Shown one piece after another: positions 33,523 through 42,638 of a stretch of DNA of 64,000 nt. Location: contig NZ_JAAAXJ010000003.1 in assembly GCF_009910705.1 (NCBI RefSeq), positions 248,001 through 312,000 of the forward strand, read 5' to 3'. The stretch comes from Microvirga arsenatis (lineage in GTDB: Bacteria; Pseudomonadota; Alphaproteobacteria; Rhizobiales; Beijerinckiaceae). The translations under genes and the position numbers were made by a program. How positions within the stretch are numbered: the stretch's first letter is position 1; each line of letters opens with the position of its first letter. The notes under the pieces are model-generated. The model ran no database searches. It saw only the letters and a list, made by a program, of their open reading frames with translations, and was not told the DNA's origin.

Positions 33523-33960
33523 TTATCGGTCAGTCATGAAGATCCGCTCCAGGTTCTGCAGGGCTGCCAGGAGCGGCCTGGCGTCCGGCCCGAGTTCGGC
33601 AAGAATGCGACGCTCGAAGGCGAGGGCCTGGGGAACGATCTCCCCATAGATCTTCCGGCCGAGCGGCGTGAGGGACAGGATCTCCTCGCGCCGGTCCTCT
33701 TCGCTTGTGCGCCGCTTGAGCCAATGCCGCTCCTCCAGGGCTCGGACGGCCCGGCTGACCTTGGTCTTGTGCATGGAAGAGTGCCGGCCGATGGCCTTGG
33801 CGCTGATCCCGTCGAACTGTCCAAGCGTGGCTAGAACCCGCCATTCGGGAATGGTGAGATCGTGGTGGGGACCGTAGACGGAGCGGAATTCCTGGGACAC
33901 CGCAGCCGCCAGGCGGTTGAGCCTATAGGGCAGGAATGTCTCAAGCCGGAGCGTGGTCAT
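33523..33960 (-). CDS. MarR family transcriptional regulator
   Basis: 145 residues from the ATG at 33960; a TTG at 34002 would leave almost no room for the divergent promoters. The winged HTH spans [12 protein letters not shown] through [16 protein letters not shown] and the wing [13 protein letters not shown]. It is divergent from homogentisate dioxygenase with a 59-base gap holding repeated GTTAC elements, so it probably represses hmgA and responds to homogentisate or a related aromatic acid. Confidence 0.88.
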   Translation of the reverse strand: MTTLRLETFLPYRLNRLAAAVSQEFRSVYGPHHDLTIPEWRVLATLGQFDGISAKAIGRHSSMHKTKVSRAVRALEERHWLKRRTSEEDRREEILSLTPLGRKIYGEIVPQALAFERRILAELGPDARPLLAALQNLERIFMTDR

Positions 33961-34019
33961 GGTGTTGTTGGTTACAAAATAAACAGTTACATTTGCGACC
34001 AACTGTGGAGATCCTGCCC
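33961..34019. promoter_or_regulatory. Divergent hmgA/marR control region
   Basis: A 59-base AT-rich gap between the two divergent genes. It contains GTTAC at 33971-33975 and 33986-33990, one and a half helical turns apart, and an outer GTTGGT/ACCAAC pair. These are candidate MarR operator elements, but no clean palindrome is present. Confidence 0.4.
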
Positions 34020-35378
34020 ATGAATGTCCAGAACCCGTCCCTGCAGTCGCAAGCCACCGACCGGATCGAGAGCGCCATCCAGCCGGGCTACATGTCCGGC
34101 TTCGGCAACGGCTTCGAGACCGAGGCTCTCCCGGGCGCGCTGCCCATCGGCCGCAACTCCCCTCAGAAATGCGCCTACGGCCTCTATGCCGAGCAATTGT
34201 CCGGCTCCCCGTTCACCGCGCCGCGCACCACCAACGAGCGCTCCTGGCTCTACCGCATCCGGCCCACCGTTTCCCATTGGGGTCAGTTCAGGAAAGCGGA
34301 TATCGGCCTGTGGCGCACGGCGCCCGCTGCCGAGGTGGAGGTGCCGATCGCGCCGATGCGGTGGGATCCCATCCCGCTGCCATCCGAGCCGGTTTCTTTC
34401 CTGGAGGGGATTCGCACCATCACAACCGCTGGCGACGCCGGAACGCAGGCCGGCATGGGAGCGCATGTATACCTCGTCACCCGCTCGATGGTTGACGAGT
34501 ACTTCTACAACGCCGATGGCGAGATGCTCTTCGTGCCTCAGCAGGGCTCGCTGCGTCTGTGGACCGAGTTCGGCATCATCGATATCGAGCCGGGCGAGAT
34601 CGCCGTCATCCCCCGGGGCGTGAAGATTCGGGTGGAGCTGACGGGCGGCCCGGCCCGGGGCTACCTGTGCGAGAATTATGGCGGCGCATTCACGCTGCCC
34701 GAGCGAGGTCCTATCGGCGCGAACTGCTTGGCCAATCCGCGGGACTTCCTCACGCCCGTGGCGGCTTATGAGGACCGGGATGTTCCCTCGAAAATGTACG
34801 TGAAATGGGGCGCCTCGCTCTGGGTGGCCGACATGGACCATTCGCCGCTGGATGTGGTCGCCTGGCACGGCAATTACGCGCCCTACAAGTACGATTTGCG
34901 GCGCTACTCGCCGGTGGGACCGATCCTCTACGATCACGCCGATCCGTCGATCTTCACAGTGCTGACCTCGCCCTCCGAGACGCCCGGCACGGCCAACATC
35001 GACTTCGTGATCTTCCCCGAACGCTGGCTGGTTGCGGAAAACACCTTCCGGCCACCCTGGTACCACATGAACGTGATGAGCGAGTTCATGGGCCTGATCT
35101 ATGGCGTCTACGATGCCAAGACCGGCGGGGGGTTCGTGCCGGGCGGGATGTCGCTGCACAACACCATGCTGCCGCACGGACCTGACGTCGACGCCTTCGA
35201 GAAGGCCAGCAACGTGGAGCTCAAGCCGCACAAGCTGGAAGGCACGCTGGCCTTCATGTTCGAGACTCGCTTCCCGCAGCGCGTGACGGCCTTCGCGGCG
35301 CAGACGGAGTCGCTGCAGAAGGACTATGCCTCCTACGGCCACAAGCTCAAGAAGCACTTCGATCCGAACAAGCGCTGA
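34020..35378 (+). CDS. hmgA: Homogentisate 1,2-dioxygenase
   Basis: 452 residues from the ATG at 34020 (GGAG upstream). Opens the ring of homogentisate to maleylacetoacetate in tyrosine and phenylalanine breakdown, using Fe(II). Characteristic segments: [13 protein letters not shown] near the start, [24 protein letters not shown] with iron ligands His and Glu, and [12 protein letters not shown] with the active-site His. Full length for the family. The later pathway genes (maleylacetoacetate isomerase, fumarylacetoacetase) are not in this window. A terminator follows. Confidence 0.97.
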   Translation: MNVQNPSLQSQATDRIESAIQPGYMSGFGNGFETEALPGALPIGRNSPQKCAYGLYAEQLSGSPFTAPRTTNERSWLYRIRPTVSHWGQFRKADIGLWRTAPAAEVEVPIAPMRWDPIPLPSEPVSFLEGIRTITTAGDAGTQAGMGAHVYLVTRSMVDEYFYNADGEMLFVPQQGSLRLWTEFGIIDIEPGEIAVIPRGVKIRVELTGGPARGYLCENYGGAFTLPERGPIGANCLANPRDFLTPVAAYEDRDVPSKMYVKWGASLWVADMDHSPLDVVAWHGNYAPYKYDLRRYSPVGPILYDHADPSIFTVLTSPSETPGTANIDFVIFPERWLVAENTFRPPWYHMNVMSEFMGLIYGVYDAKTGGGFVPGGMSLHNTMLPHGPDVDAFEKASNVELKPHKLEGTLAFMFETRFPQRVTAFAAQTESLQKDYASYGHKLKKHFDPNKR

Positions 35379-35399
35379 GCGTGAGGATCTCCCAACCAT

Positions 35400-35430
35400 C
35401 CACCGGAGCCTCAAGCTCCGGTGGCTTTTT
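35400..35430 (+). terminator. Rho-independent terminator after hmgA
   Basis: Arms CCACCGGAGC (35400-35409) and GCTCCGGTGG (35415-35424), 5-base loop, then CTTTTTTG. Placed 21 bases after the hmgA stop. Confidence 0.92.
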
Positions 35431-35594
35431 TGTGGATGTGAGATCATCCTGCCGCGCATCGATATTGCGCTATTCTGTTGCTGGTTATCCTCGGGTCTCG
35501 TTGCCACATTGCAGCCGCACTGCAACGCTTTGGTTGCCGCCGGGCACGTCCATCGCGTGCCCGACCAACAAGCATAACGCGGAACAAGCTGCTG

Positions 35595-35759
35595 ATGAAT
35601 TTGGAACGAAAGAACCGTTCGCTCGTGCCGGACACGAACTCCGTTCTGGTTGAACTGGAACGCACGATGATTGCGTCTATTGCCTTGATGAAGCGACTGA
35701 GGCGGGAGAGGAGACGCTCCATCCGCAGCAACCGCTCGCCGGAGCAACAGAACGCTTGA
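35595..35759 (+). CDS. Possible 54-residue hypothetical protein
   Basis: ATG at 35595, weak upstream site. The product is basic at its C-terminus (R-R-E-R-R-R-S-I-R). A minus-strand frame covers the same bases. No family recognised. Confidence 0.25.
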   Translation: MNLERKNRSLVPDTNSVLVELERTMIASIALMKRLRRERRRSIRSNRSPEQQNA

Positions 35760-35979
35760 GCGGATTGTGTTTCTGACGCTTGAGGGCAGGGGATGTGATC
35801 CCCTGCCGAAGCTGTGAAACGTTCAGCAGGCGCCGGCACAGATCCGATACTCATTTTTATTACGTTGTAGCGATTCAATTTCGATCAGTTGAGTTGCGCT
35901 TTGCCTCATGTGCCGCTTGGCACAGATGCAATCGGCCCGCGCGAGTATCCTCCTGATTCTTCGCCAGGAGGACCTTCCC

Positions 35980-37860
35980 ATGACGACATCGAACCTTCAG
36001 CATCGTCGTCGCTCTTTGCGCTCCGCCCTTCTTGCTGCAACGGCCACCCTGACCCTTGTTACGGGAGGCGTGGCTTATGCGTGCCCGCTTGGCGGACATG
36101 ATTCCCCGCGCGTCCGCATGCTGCATGCTCTGCAAAAGCCAGGTCACCATGGGGCTGCCCATCACATGACCGTGGCACAGCTGCAGCCGACGGTGCCGGA
36201 TGCGAAGCCGAAGCGCAGCGAGCTTGGAACATATGGACGCGATCTGCCCCGTGGGGCAGCGGCCCCCCAGACGGACGCCAAACCTCCGCTCCAGGGCAAT
36301 CTCGGATCTCTATCGTGGCCGGTGACGAGAGATCCGGCCGGTGATGCGCAAGCCTACTTCAACCAGGGCTACCGGCTGGGGTGGGGGTTCAATCACGCAG
36401 AGGCTGCGCGCGCGTTCCGAGCAGCCCAGGAGATCGACCCGAGCTGCGCCATGTGCCTCTGGGGCGAGGCCTGGGTCCTCGGCCCCCACATCAACTATCC
36501 CATGGATGCCGACGCGAATGCGCGGGCCATCGCCGTGCTCGAGAAGGCAAAAGTCCTAGCGGCCCAAAGCGGAGACATGCAGGAGGCTCTGGTAGAGGCG
36601 CTCTCTAGACGGCATTCGCCGGATCCGAACGCTGACCGCAAGGCTCTCGATCAAGCCTACGCCGATGCTATGGAGGCGGTGCAGACGCGTTTCCCGCACG
36701 ATCCCCATGTCGCCGTGTTGACGGCCGACGCTCTCATGAACCTCACGCCGTGGGACTACTGGGCCGATGGCGGAAAGACCCCGAAGGGAAAGACGGAGAG
36801 GATCGTCGCCTTGCTCGAAGGCGTGCTGGGGAAGCGACAGCTCGGCTCCCTCGAGCCGAGTCCCGATCATCCCGGAGCCATCCACCTCTACATCCACGCC
36901 GTGGAGGCGTCGGATCGGCCGGAGCGGGCTGCGCCCGACGCGGCTCGCCTGGAGAGCCTCATGCCTGGAGCGGGGCATCTGGTCCACATGCCCAGCCACA
37001 TCTGGTATCGCCTGGGCCGCTGGCGCGAGAGCCTGGACGCCAACATCAGGGCTGCGGCCGCTGACGAGGCGCAGATCGGGCAGGGAGGTGCGAGCCTCCT
37101 GTACTCGGAAGCGTATTATGCGCACAATGTTCACTTCGTCATGGTGTCTGCCTTGAGCGGTGGCGATGGTCGCACGGCCGTGGATGCGGCGCACAAGCTC
37201 TCAGGACTCATATCCGACCGGGCCAAGCGCGAGGTTCCCTGGACGCAGCCCATCGCGGCGGCGCCCTACAACGCCCATGTCTTGTTCTCGACGCCCGAAA
37301 CCGTGCTGTCCCTGCCGACACCGGAAGGAGACTTCCCCTATGTGAAAGCCGCTTGGCACTATGCACGCGGCGTTGCACTCGCCCGTCTGGGACGGGCGGA
37401 CGAGGCCCGCTCCGAGGCAGCTGCCATCGAGGCCCTGGCTCAGCGCCCTGAGATCGCATCGCTGCCTGATGCGGGAATTCCCGGGCCGGACGTTCTGTCC
37501 ATTGCCGTCCGTGAAATCGAGGGCAGAATCGCACAACGGGCGGGAGACCCGGCGCGAGCCGCCGCATTGTTCGCGGAAGCGGCAGCCATCCAGGACCGGC
37601 TGCCCTACATGGAGCCCCCATATTGGTACTATCCGGTGCATCAGTCCCTCGGTGCCGCGCTTCTCGCTCAAGGCAAGGCTTCAGAGGCGAAGGCGGCTTT
37701 CCAGGAGGCGCTTCAGAGATCGCCCAACAATGGCTGGGCGGCGGCGGGGCTGCTCCTCGCTGCCCAAGCGCAGGGGGACCAGAAGGGGCTCGAAGAGGCG
37801 AGAGAACTGATGCAGAAGAACTGGCTTGGAGAGGGCCTGCCGGCACCCGAGCAGCTCTGA
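35980..37860 (+). CDS. Exported tetratricopeptide-repeat protein
   Basis: 626 residues from the ATG at 35980, which follows GGAGGA; the open frame begins at 35908 but lacks a site there. A basic N-terminus and hydrophobic stretch end in V-A-Y-A-C, a signal peptide. Then come a His-rich spacer, W-P-V-T-R-D-P-A-G-D-A-Q-A-Y-F-N-Q-G, and several helical TPR units (for example N-H-A-E-A-A-R-A-F-R-A-A-Q and, at the C-terminus, Q-G-K-A-S-E-A-K-A-A-F-Q-E-A-L). A C-A-M-C pair and repeated His clusters (H-P-G-A-I-H-L-Y-I-H-A-V-E) hint at metal or haem contact, but no enzyme motif is certain. Periplasmic scaffold function is the safest reading. Confidence 0.8.
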   Translation: MTTSNLQHRRRSLRSALLAATATLTLVTGGVAYACPLGGHDSPRVRMLHALQKPGHHGAAHHMTVAQLQPTVPDAKPKRSELGTYGRDLPRGAAAPQTDAKPPLQGNLGSLSWPVTRDPAGDAQAYFNQGYRLGWGFNHAEAARAFRAAQEIDPSCAMCLWGEAWVLGPHINYPMDADANARAIAVLEKAKVLAAQSGDMQEALVEALSRRHSPDPNADRKALDQAYADAMEAVQTRFPHDPHVAVLTADALMNLTPWDYWADGGKTPKGKTERIVALLEGVLGKRQLGSLEPSPDHPGAIHLYIHAVEASDRPERAAPDAARLESLMPGAGHLVHMPSHIWYRLGRWRESLDANIRAAAADEAQIGQGGASLLYSEAYYAHNVHFVMVSALSGGDGRTAVDAAHKLSGLISDRAKREVPWTQPIAAAPYNAHVLFSTPETVLSLPTPEGDFPYVKAAWHYARGVALARLGRADEARSEAAAIEALAQRPEIASLPDAGIPGPDVLSIAVREIEGRIAQRAGDPARAAALFAEAAAIQDRLPYMEPPYWYYPVHQSLGAALLAQGKASEAKAAFQEALQRSPNNGWAAAGLLLAAQAQGDQKGLEEARELMQKNWLGEGLPAPEQL

Positions 37861-37882
37861 CGTTCGCCTCCAACTCATCCTT

Positions 37883-37918
37883 GCGAAGGGCTCCGGCAGG
37901 CTTCACGGAGCCCTTCGC
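37883..37918. terminator. Bidirectional terminator between convergent genes
   Basis: Perfect 13-base arms GCGAAGGGCTCCG (37883-37895) and CGGAGCCCTTCGC (37906-37918) with a 10-base loop, 22 bases after the TPR gene. The stop codon of the opposing cyclase gene (37903-37905) lies in the loop and its last codons form one arm. Confidence 0.8.
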
Positions 37919-39789
37919 TTCTCAAGGACCGGCCTTCTCCTCCACAGCCAGATCGAGATCGGGTTCGCGCGGCCGCGGATCGATGTGGCGACGACGCCGT
38001 CCAGCACACCGGTTTCGAAGATCGAGCTGGCCGATCCTGCGACTTGGTAGAGATCGTCGCTCAAGGCCACATCCGCCTCGTGGAATGCCGCGACCTCCAT
38101 GAGCCGGCTTGCAACGTTCACGGTATCTCCAATGGCTGTGATGTGCTGATGGCTGTCGCCGCCGAGGCGGGATGCGATGATCACGCCGTGATGGGCGCCG
38201 ATCTTGAAGCCGATGCGCGATGCAATCGGATCGGGCAGGGTGGCGATCCATTCCTCCATGCGGGAGCAAAGATGAACGCAAAACTCAACCGCATGACACG
38301 CGTCCATGGATCCCGGATCAGGAAGCCCGAACAGGATCATCGCGCCGTCGCCCATGAAGCTGGCGACAACGCCTTCGCGCTGCACGGCCTCCCTGTCCAC
38401 GAGCGTATGGAACTGCCTGAGCATCTCACGGGTGTCATCGAGCGGAAGGATCTCGCTCAGTCCCGTGAATCCAGACAGGTCGACGAAGACGACCGCTGCT
38501 TCCTGTCGTACGGGCGTGGAGAGGAAGCCCGGGTCCTTTGCCAGCCGTCTGGCGAGACTCGGGGGTTGGAAGCTCCGCAGGGTTTGGCTCTGCTGCCGGA
38601 GTCTTTCGGCACGGACCCGATCAAGCCAGAGCTGTGCAGCTCCGAAAAGAACCGCAGGCGGCATTGCGGCCGCGAGGGGCAGGCTGGCGCTGAGCCAGAG
38701 GCCGTGCGTAAACCCTATGACCGTCACGGCGATCCAGGCGGCCGCCGCCGCCGCGATCATGGCAAAGCCCCACAGGCTGCGATGCCACGCGAGGAGAAGC
38801 ACGAGAAGAACAGGCAGGGTTACGGCCATCACACCATCGGCAAGCCGCGTGCGTCTGTCGCGCACCAGCCCGTCACCTTCGATCAGGTGGGCCGTCGCCG
38901 TGGCCAGGACCTCGACACCGGGCAGAAGCGGATCGAACGGCGTGGGGAACGCATCGCCCCCTCCCGCCACAGTTGCGCCGACAATGATGATGTTGTGGCG
39001 GATCGCACTTTCATCGACCTCATCGTTCAGAATCTCGCTTGCGCTGATCGTGCGGATCGTGCCTGAGGGACCATAAAACCGCAGGGGTAGGTTGAAGCCT
39101 TCATCGGTGCGGGTCGAAACATCGCCCAACGTGACTCCATCCTGTGCGATGGCAGGGTTGCTTCCTGCGGCAACGGAGGCGGTGCGAAGGGGAAAGGAGG
39201 GGAGCAGCCTTGAGTTTGCGCGCAGAAGAAGCGGAATGGATCGTGGAACGCCGGACGGATCCGTCGCGATGTTGACAACCCCTATGGCCGATGTGCTTGC
39301 AAGGGCTTCGATGGGAAGGAGGAGGCTCTGCGCAGCCGGGATCTCATCCAGGGTGCCTTGCTCGGGAGCCTGGCCGCGCCGTGCGTCGCGTTCAAAGAGG
39401 CCCGCTGCTGCAAGGACGGTCGGCGCCTCGCGGAGCGCAGAGGCTAGGGCAAGGTCGGCGTCCGGGGGACCGGAATCGACGAAGAGAATATCGAGCGCGA
39501 TCACCTTGGGCTTCATGCGCGCGAGCTTGGAAACGAGGCGTGCCATCGCAGTCCTCGACAGGGGATAGGAGCCTGCCTCGCGCACTGTCCGGTCGTCGAT
39601 GGCAATGATCGCGATGGTGCTGGGCGGAGGCCGTGGTCCCTGGATGAGAAAGCGCAGATCCGCGAGGGGCGCCTCCATGCGCTCCAGGCCGGACAGGTGT
39701 CCCTCCCAATGGGCAAGTGCAAGCCCCAGTCCCCACAGACAGGCAATCACCGCTGCCGCCAGGGTAGGGGCATGCCGCCTGTGCCACAT
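37903..39789 (-). CDS. CHASE2-domain adenylate/guanylate cyclase
   Basis: 628 residues. One N-terminal membrane span, then a periplasmic CHASE2 sensor (about 35-310, with I-A-I-I-A-I-D-D-R-T and A-L-D-I-L-F-V-D), three closely spaced membrane spans (about 325-400), a short linker and a class III nucleotide cyclase domain (about 440-610). Metal-binding Asp residues are in V-V-F-V-D-L-S-G-F-T and F-M-G-D-G-A-M-I-L-F-G; the I-A-I-G-D-T-V-N-V-A-S-R segment is the C-terminal catalytic signature. It makes cAMP or cGMP in response to an unknown periplasmic signal. The FecR-domain gene lies 3 bases upstream, a common partnership. Confidence 0.93.
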   Translation of the reverse strand: MWHRRHAPTLAAAVIACLWGLGLALAHWEGHLSGLERMEAPLADLRFLIQGPRPPPSTIAIIAIDDRTVREAGSYPLSRTAMARLVSKLARMKPKVIALDILFVDSGPPDADLALASALREAPTVLAAAGLFERDARRGQAPEQGTLDEIPAAQSLLLPIEALASTSAIGVVNIATDPSGVPRSIPLLLRANSRLLPSFPLRTASVAAGSNPAIAQDGVTLGDVSTRTDEGFNLPLRFYGPSGTIRTISASEILNDEVDESAIRHNIIIVGATVAGGGDAFPTPFDPLLPGVEVLATATAHLIEGDGLVRDRRTRLADGVMAVTLPVLLVLLLAWHRSLWGFAMIAAAAAAWIAVTVIGFTHGLWLSASLPLAAAMPPAVLFGAAQLWLDRVRAERLRQQSQTLRSFQPPSLARRLAKDPGFLSTPVRQEAAVVFVDLSGFTGLSEILPLDDTREMLRQFHTLVDREAVQREGVVASFMGDGAMILFGLPDPGSMDACHAVEFCVHLCSRMEEWIATLPDPIASRIGFKIGAHHGVIIASRLGGDSHQHITAIGDTVNVASRLMEVAAFHEADVALSDDLYQVAGSASSIFETGVLDGVVATSIRGRANPISIWLWRRRPVLEKRRAP

Positions 39790-39792
39790 GGA

Positions 39793-40305
39793 TCATCGCC
39801 CGAAGCGGGCCAGGAGCGCGGCGGCGCGGGCTGCTGGCCAGCGCCTGACCGCGAGCGGAGCCGCACCTGGCTCGACGTCCACGCCTTCTCCAGGTCCGAG
39901 GCTGACGCTTCCGGTGGTGCCGGCTGCCCGCCGGACCGAGACGCGGCCGGTCACCACGAAGACGGCCGTCTTGCCTCCGCTCACATCGACAGCCCATTGG
40001 GTACCGCGGACGGCTGCAATGGCCTGCGGGGTGATCACCCGGAAGCCTTGCCGGCCCGACCGCTTCGAAGCATCGATGAAGATGGCCCGGTTCTGCAGCC
40101 TCACAGCATCGGGCGAAGCATCCCGGTTGCTGTCGATGAGGTCGAAACCCGCTCCGGCCTCCGCTTCGAGGATCAGCCCATCACGGCAATGGAGCACTTG
40201 CCTGTGTGGGGCTGCAGCGGTTTGGACCACGCAACCGATTCTCTGTGCGGCGGCAGGCCCGTTCACAAGGATTCCAGCCAGCAACGAGGGCAACAGGAGC
40301 CGCAT
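39793..40305 (-). CDS. FecR-domain periplasmic protein
   Basis: About 170 residues from the ATG at 40305; an upstream ATG at 40350 would extend the N-terminus. A signal peptide ends at G-P-A-A-A-Q. The FecR-type beta domain shows F-R-V-I-T-P-Q-A-I-A-A-V-R-G-T-Q-W-A-V-D and T-A-V-F-V-V-T-G-R-V-S-V, the family core. Two cysteines in the mature N-terminus. It is co-transcribed with the CHASE2 cyclase and is a candidate periplasmic ligand or modulator for that sensor; it is not beside any sigma factor or TonB receptor as classical FecR is. Confidence 0.85.
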   Translation of the reverse strand: MRLLLPSLLAGILVNGPAAAQRIGCVVQTAAAPHRQVLHCRDGLILEAEAGAGFDLIDSNRDASPDAVRLQNRAIFIDASKRSGRQGFRVITPQAIAAVRGTQWAVDVSGGKTAVFVVTGRVSVRRAAGTTGSVSLGPGEGVDVEPGAAPLAVRRWPAARAAALLARFGR

Positions 40306-40517
40306 GGCGCCGGCGCAAATGTTCGAATAACCTGGCTCTTGCGGTGCCATGCTGCATCTCCACAACCACCGGACAAAGTTCCGTCCCAGTCGGCAGAAGG
40401 ATACCGACCGCTTATACTATGAACGGATTGTGGGAGCCAGCGACGTGCCGGAGATCACCTTTCGATGTACCGCATTCGCATCGGCGAACACATGATTTTC
40501 AGCCTTGATCCCGCTTC

Positions 40518-41291
40518 TCAGAGCCGCTGTGCTACGAAGAACAACCGGGGAAAACGCAGGAGAACCCTGCCGTCCGGCTGCGCAGGATAGGCCTTGGCAA
40601 TCTCAGTGCGATAGAGTTCCAGATAGCCGAACCTCTCCTCGGGCGAGAGAGGATCCAGATACGGCTTCAACCCTGTGCTCTTGAACCATTCTGCGATCGC
40701 ACCGGCTCCTGCCAGAGGGTGAACATAGGTGGTTTGCCAGATGTCGACGGAGCATCCTGCCTGCTGCAGCCAGGTGTAGTACTCCTCGAAGGATCCAATC
40801 TTCTCTCTCGCTTCCGAGGCCCGGGCGAGCTTCCCAGCCCAGGGGCCGTTCCGGGCGACCTGCTCCATGATCCTGTGGGACGGTTCATCGAGGTTGTTCG
40901 GCATCTGAACGGCCAAACATCCGCCATGGCTCAACAACGAGACGAGACGCGGGAGCAGGGCAGGGTGGTCCGGAAGCCATTGAAGCACCGCGTTGGCAAA
41001 GATGAGGTCGAAGCGCTCGCCCGGCTCCCATGCCGAAATCTCCGCCTCCTCGAAAGTCACGCCGGGCAACCGCTCGCGCGCCTTGGCAAGCATGTCCGGT
41101 GAGTTGTCGAGGCCGAGCACCCGGGCATCCGGATAGCGATTGACGATCAACTCCGTGCTGTTGCCGGGCCCGCAGCCGATATCGGCTGCGTTCCGGGCGG
41201 AGACCACCGGAACACGCCTCAACAGGTCGGCGGCCGGACGCGTGCGCTCGTCCTCGAACTTCAGGTATTGTCCCGCGTTCCAGTCGGCCAA
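40518..41291 (-). CDS. tam: Trans-aconitate 2-methyltransferase
   Basis: 257 residues if started at the TTG at 41291, which has AAGGAG seven bases before it; the frame is open further upstream but that part is arginine-rich and has no site. SAM-binding motif [11 protein letters not shown] near residue 37, acidic L-G-L-D-N-S, and [16 protein letters not shown]. The start [18 protein letters not shown] is diagnostic for Tam. The enzyme methylates trans-aconitate, an inhibitor formed spontaneously from cis-aconitate. Single gene. Confidence 0.9.
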   Translation of the reverse strand: MADWNAGQYLKFEDERTRPAADLLRRVPVVSARNAADIGCGPGNSTELIVNRYPDARVLGLDNSPDMLAKARERLPGVTFEEAEISAWEPGERFDLIFANAVLQWLPDHPALLPRLVSLLSHGGCLAVQMPNNLDEPSHRIMEQVARNGPWAGKLARASEAREKIGSFEEYYTWLQQAGCSVDIWQTTYVHPLAGAGAIAEWFKSTGLKPYLDPLSPEERFGYLELYRTEIAKAYPAQPDGRVLLRFPRLFFVAQRL

Positions 41292-41491
41292 GGCATGCTC
41301 CTTTGTCCCTTTCCGACACCTGCTTACCAGAACCAGAATGACCCGTCTCACGCATTCGTGCGCCGCGGCCCCTGTCGCCAGCGGCCGCCTTCGAGCGTAT
41401 AGTGGCGCCGGGTTGCGGTAAGGCGTGACCATCGATGACGCACGCTGAGCCGTGATCTCAACTGCCAAGGTTCAGCCCTGGAGGAGCGATT

Positions 41492-42316
41492 ATGGCTCAT
41501 TTTCACGTCGTCGCCGGTGCCGGCGAGGTTCCGGCCTATCCCGTTGTCAGGAAGATCACACTCGCGGATCTGAAAGAAGCCCTGGCAAGGGGCTTCGACG
41601 ATTTTTGGGCGATGCCTTCTCACCTTATCTTTATCGGATTGATCTACCCGATCATCGGCTTTGTCCTGGCTGCTCTGACTTTCACCAACAATGCGCTGCC
41701 GCTCCTCTACCCGTTGGCCTCCGGCTTCGCGCTCATAGGACCATTCGCAGCCATTGGGCTGTATGAAATCAGCAGGAGACGCGAACAGGGGCTTCCAATC
41801 GCGTGGCAGGATGCGTTCGATGTGCTCAAGTCGCCATCGATTCCATCGATCGCCGCTCTCGGGGTACTGCTGCTGGTCATCTTCTTCGCCTGGCTAGCGA
41901 CCGCCCGCCTGCTGTACGAGTCCCTGTTCGGGTATGCGGCACCGGCATCCTATGGGCAATTCGCCGATCAGGTTCTCACCACTGCTGAAGGCATGCGGTT
42001 GATCGTTCTCGGGAATGCGCTCGGCTTTGTCTTTGCCCTGGTGGCATTCAGCATCAGCGTCATCTCGTTCCCGCTCCTGCTCGACCGGGATGTGGGGGCA
42101 GCCGTGGCCGTCTACACCTCCATCAAGGCGGTCGCGATGAACCCCCTCACCATGGCCCTTTGGGGCCTTATCGTTGCGGGTGCCCTGTTCTTCGGTTCCA
42201 TCCTGCTGTTCGTGGGACTTGCCATCGTCATGCCTGTGCTGGGGCACGCTACTTGGCACCTGTACCGTCGGGTGGTCGAGCCGCCACACCCTCAAGAGGC
42301 GCATTCGGCAACCTGA
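41492..42316 (+). CDS. DUF2189 integral membrane protein
   Basis: 274 residues with about six membrane spans; GGAGGAGC upstream of the ATG. Conserved features of DUF2189 are visible: V-R-K-I-T-L-A-D-L-K-E-A-L-A-R-G-F-D-D-F near the start, G-F-A-L-I-G-P-F-A-A-I-G-L-Y-E-I-S-R-R-R-E in the second span region (with basic/acidic cluster), and a C-terminal G-H-A-T-W-H-L-Y-R. Function of the family is unknown; databases sometimes label it cytochrome c oxidase subunit I-like. A short GC hairpin follows. Confidence 0.85.
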   Translation: MAHFHVVAGAGEVPAYPVVRKITLADLKEALARGFDDFWAMPSHLIFIGLIYPIIGFVLAALTFTNNALPLLYPLASGFALIGPFAAIGLYEISRRREQGLPIAWQDAFDVLKSPSIPSIAALGVLLLVIFFAWLATARLLYESLFGYAAPASYGQFADQVLTTAEGMRLIVLGNALGFVFALVAFSISVISFPLLLDRDVGAAVAVYTSIKAVAMNPLTMALWGLIVAGALFFGSILLFVGLAIVMPVLGHATWHLYRRVVEPPHPQEAHSAT

Positions 42317-42340
42317 CCGGGTGAAACTTCCGATCGCAAG

Positions 42341-42358
42341 GCGGCGCGATGGCGCCGC
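42341..42358 (+). terminator. Short GC-rich hairpin after the DUF2189 gene
   Basis: Arms GCGGCGC (42341-42347) and GCGCCGC (42352-42358), 4-base loop, followed by TGTTTC. Placed 24 bases after the stop. Confidence 0.6.
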
Positions 42359-42638
42359 TGTTTCGGATGCCACCATTGCTTCGGGCTGGGGCGAATTCAA
42401 CGAGATGGTAAATGCCCCATTCGCCTGGAGCTTGTGTGGTTTATAACCCTATCGCCCGTTCATGAGCGGCATCATTGTCCGCTGGATGAACATATCTTCC
42501 CTGCGATGTGATGTGCCTTAAATCCAACGTCTGGCCGAGACGGAGCCTTGGGGTTTTGCCGTAAGGGAAACTATGGTTAGGTACATCCCCGAACCGAGGG
42601 CAATTTGAATTAGTGTTGCAAGGGAGAGAGTGCCCCAC
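42359..42638. other. Intergenic region upstream of tamA
   Basis: About 280 bases, AT-richer around 42390-42620, without a gene-like frame. Presumably holds the tamA-tamB promoter; no clear elements assigned. Confidence 0.35.

Noticed and set aside
33987-35747. 586-codon minus-strand frame opposite hmgA
   Set aside because: hmgA is certain in the other strand; the antisense frame also spans the hmgA terminator.
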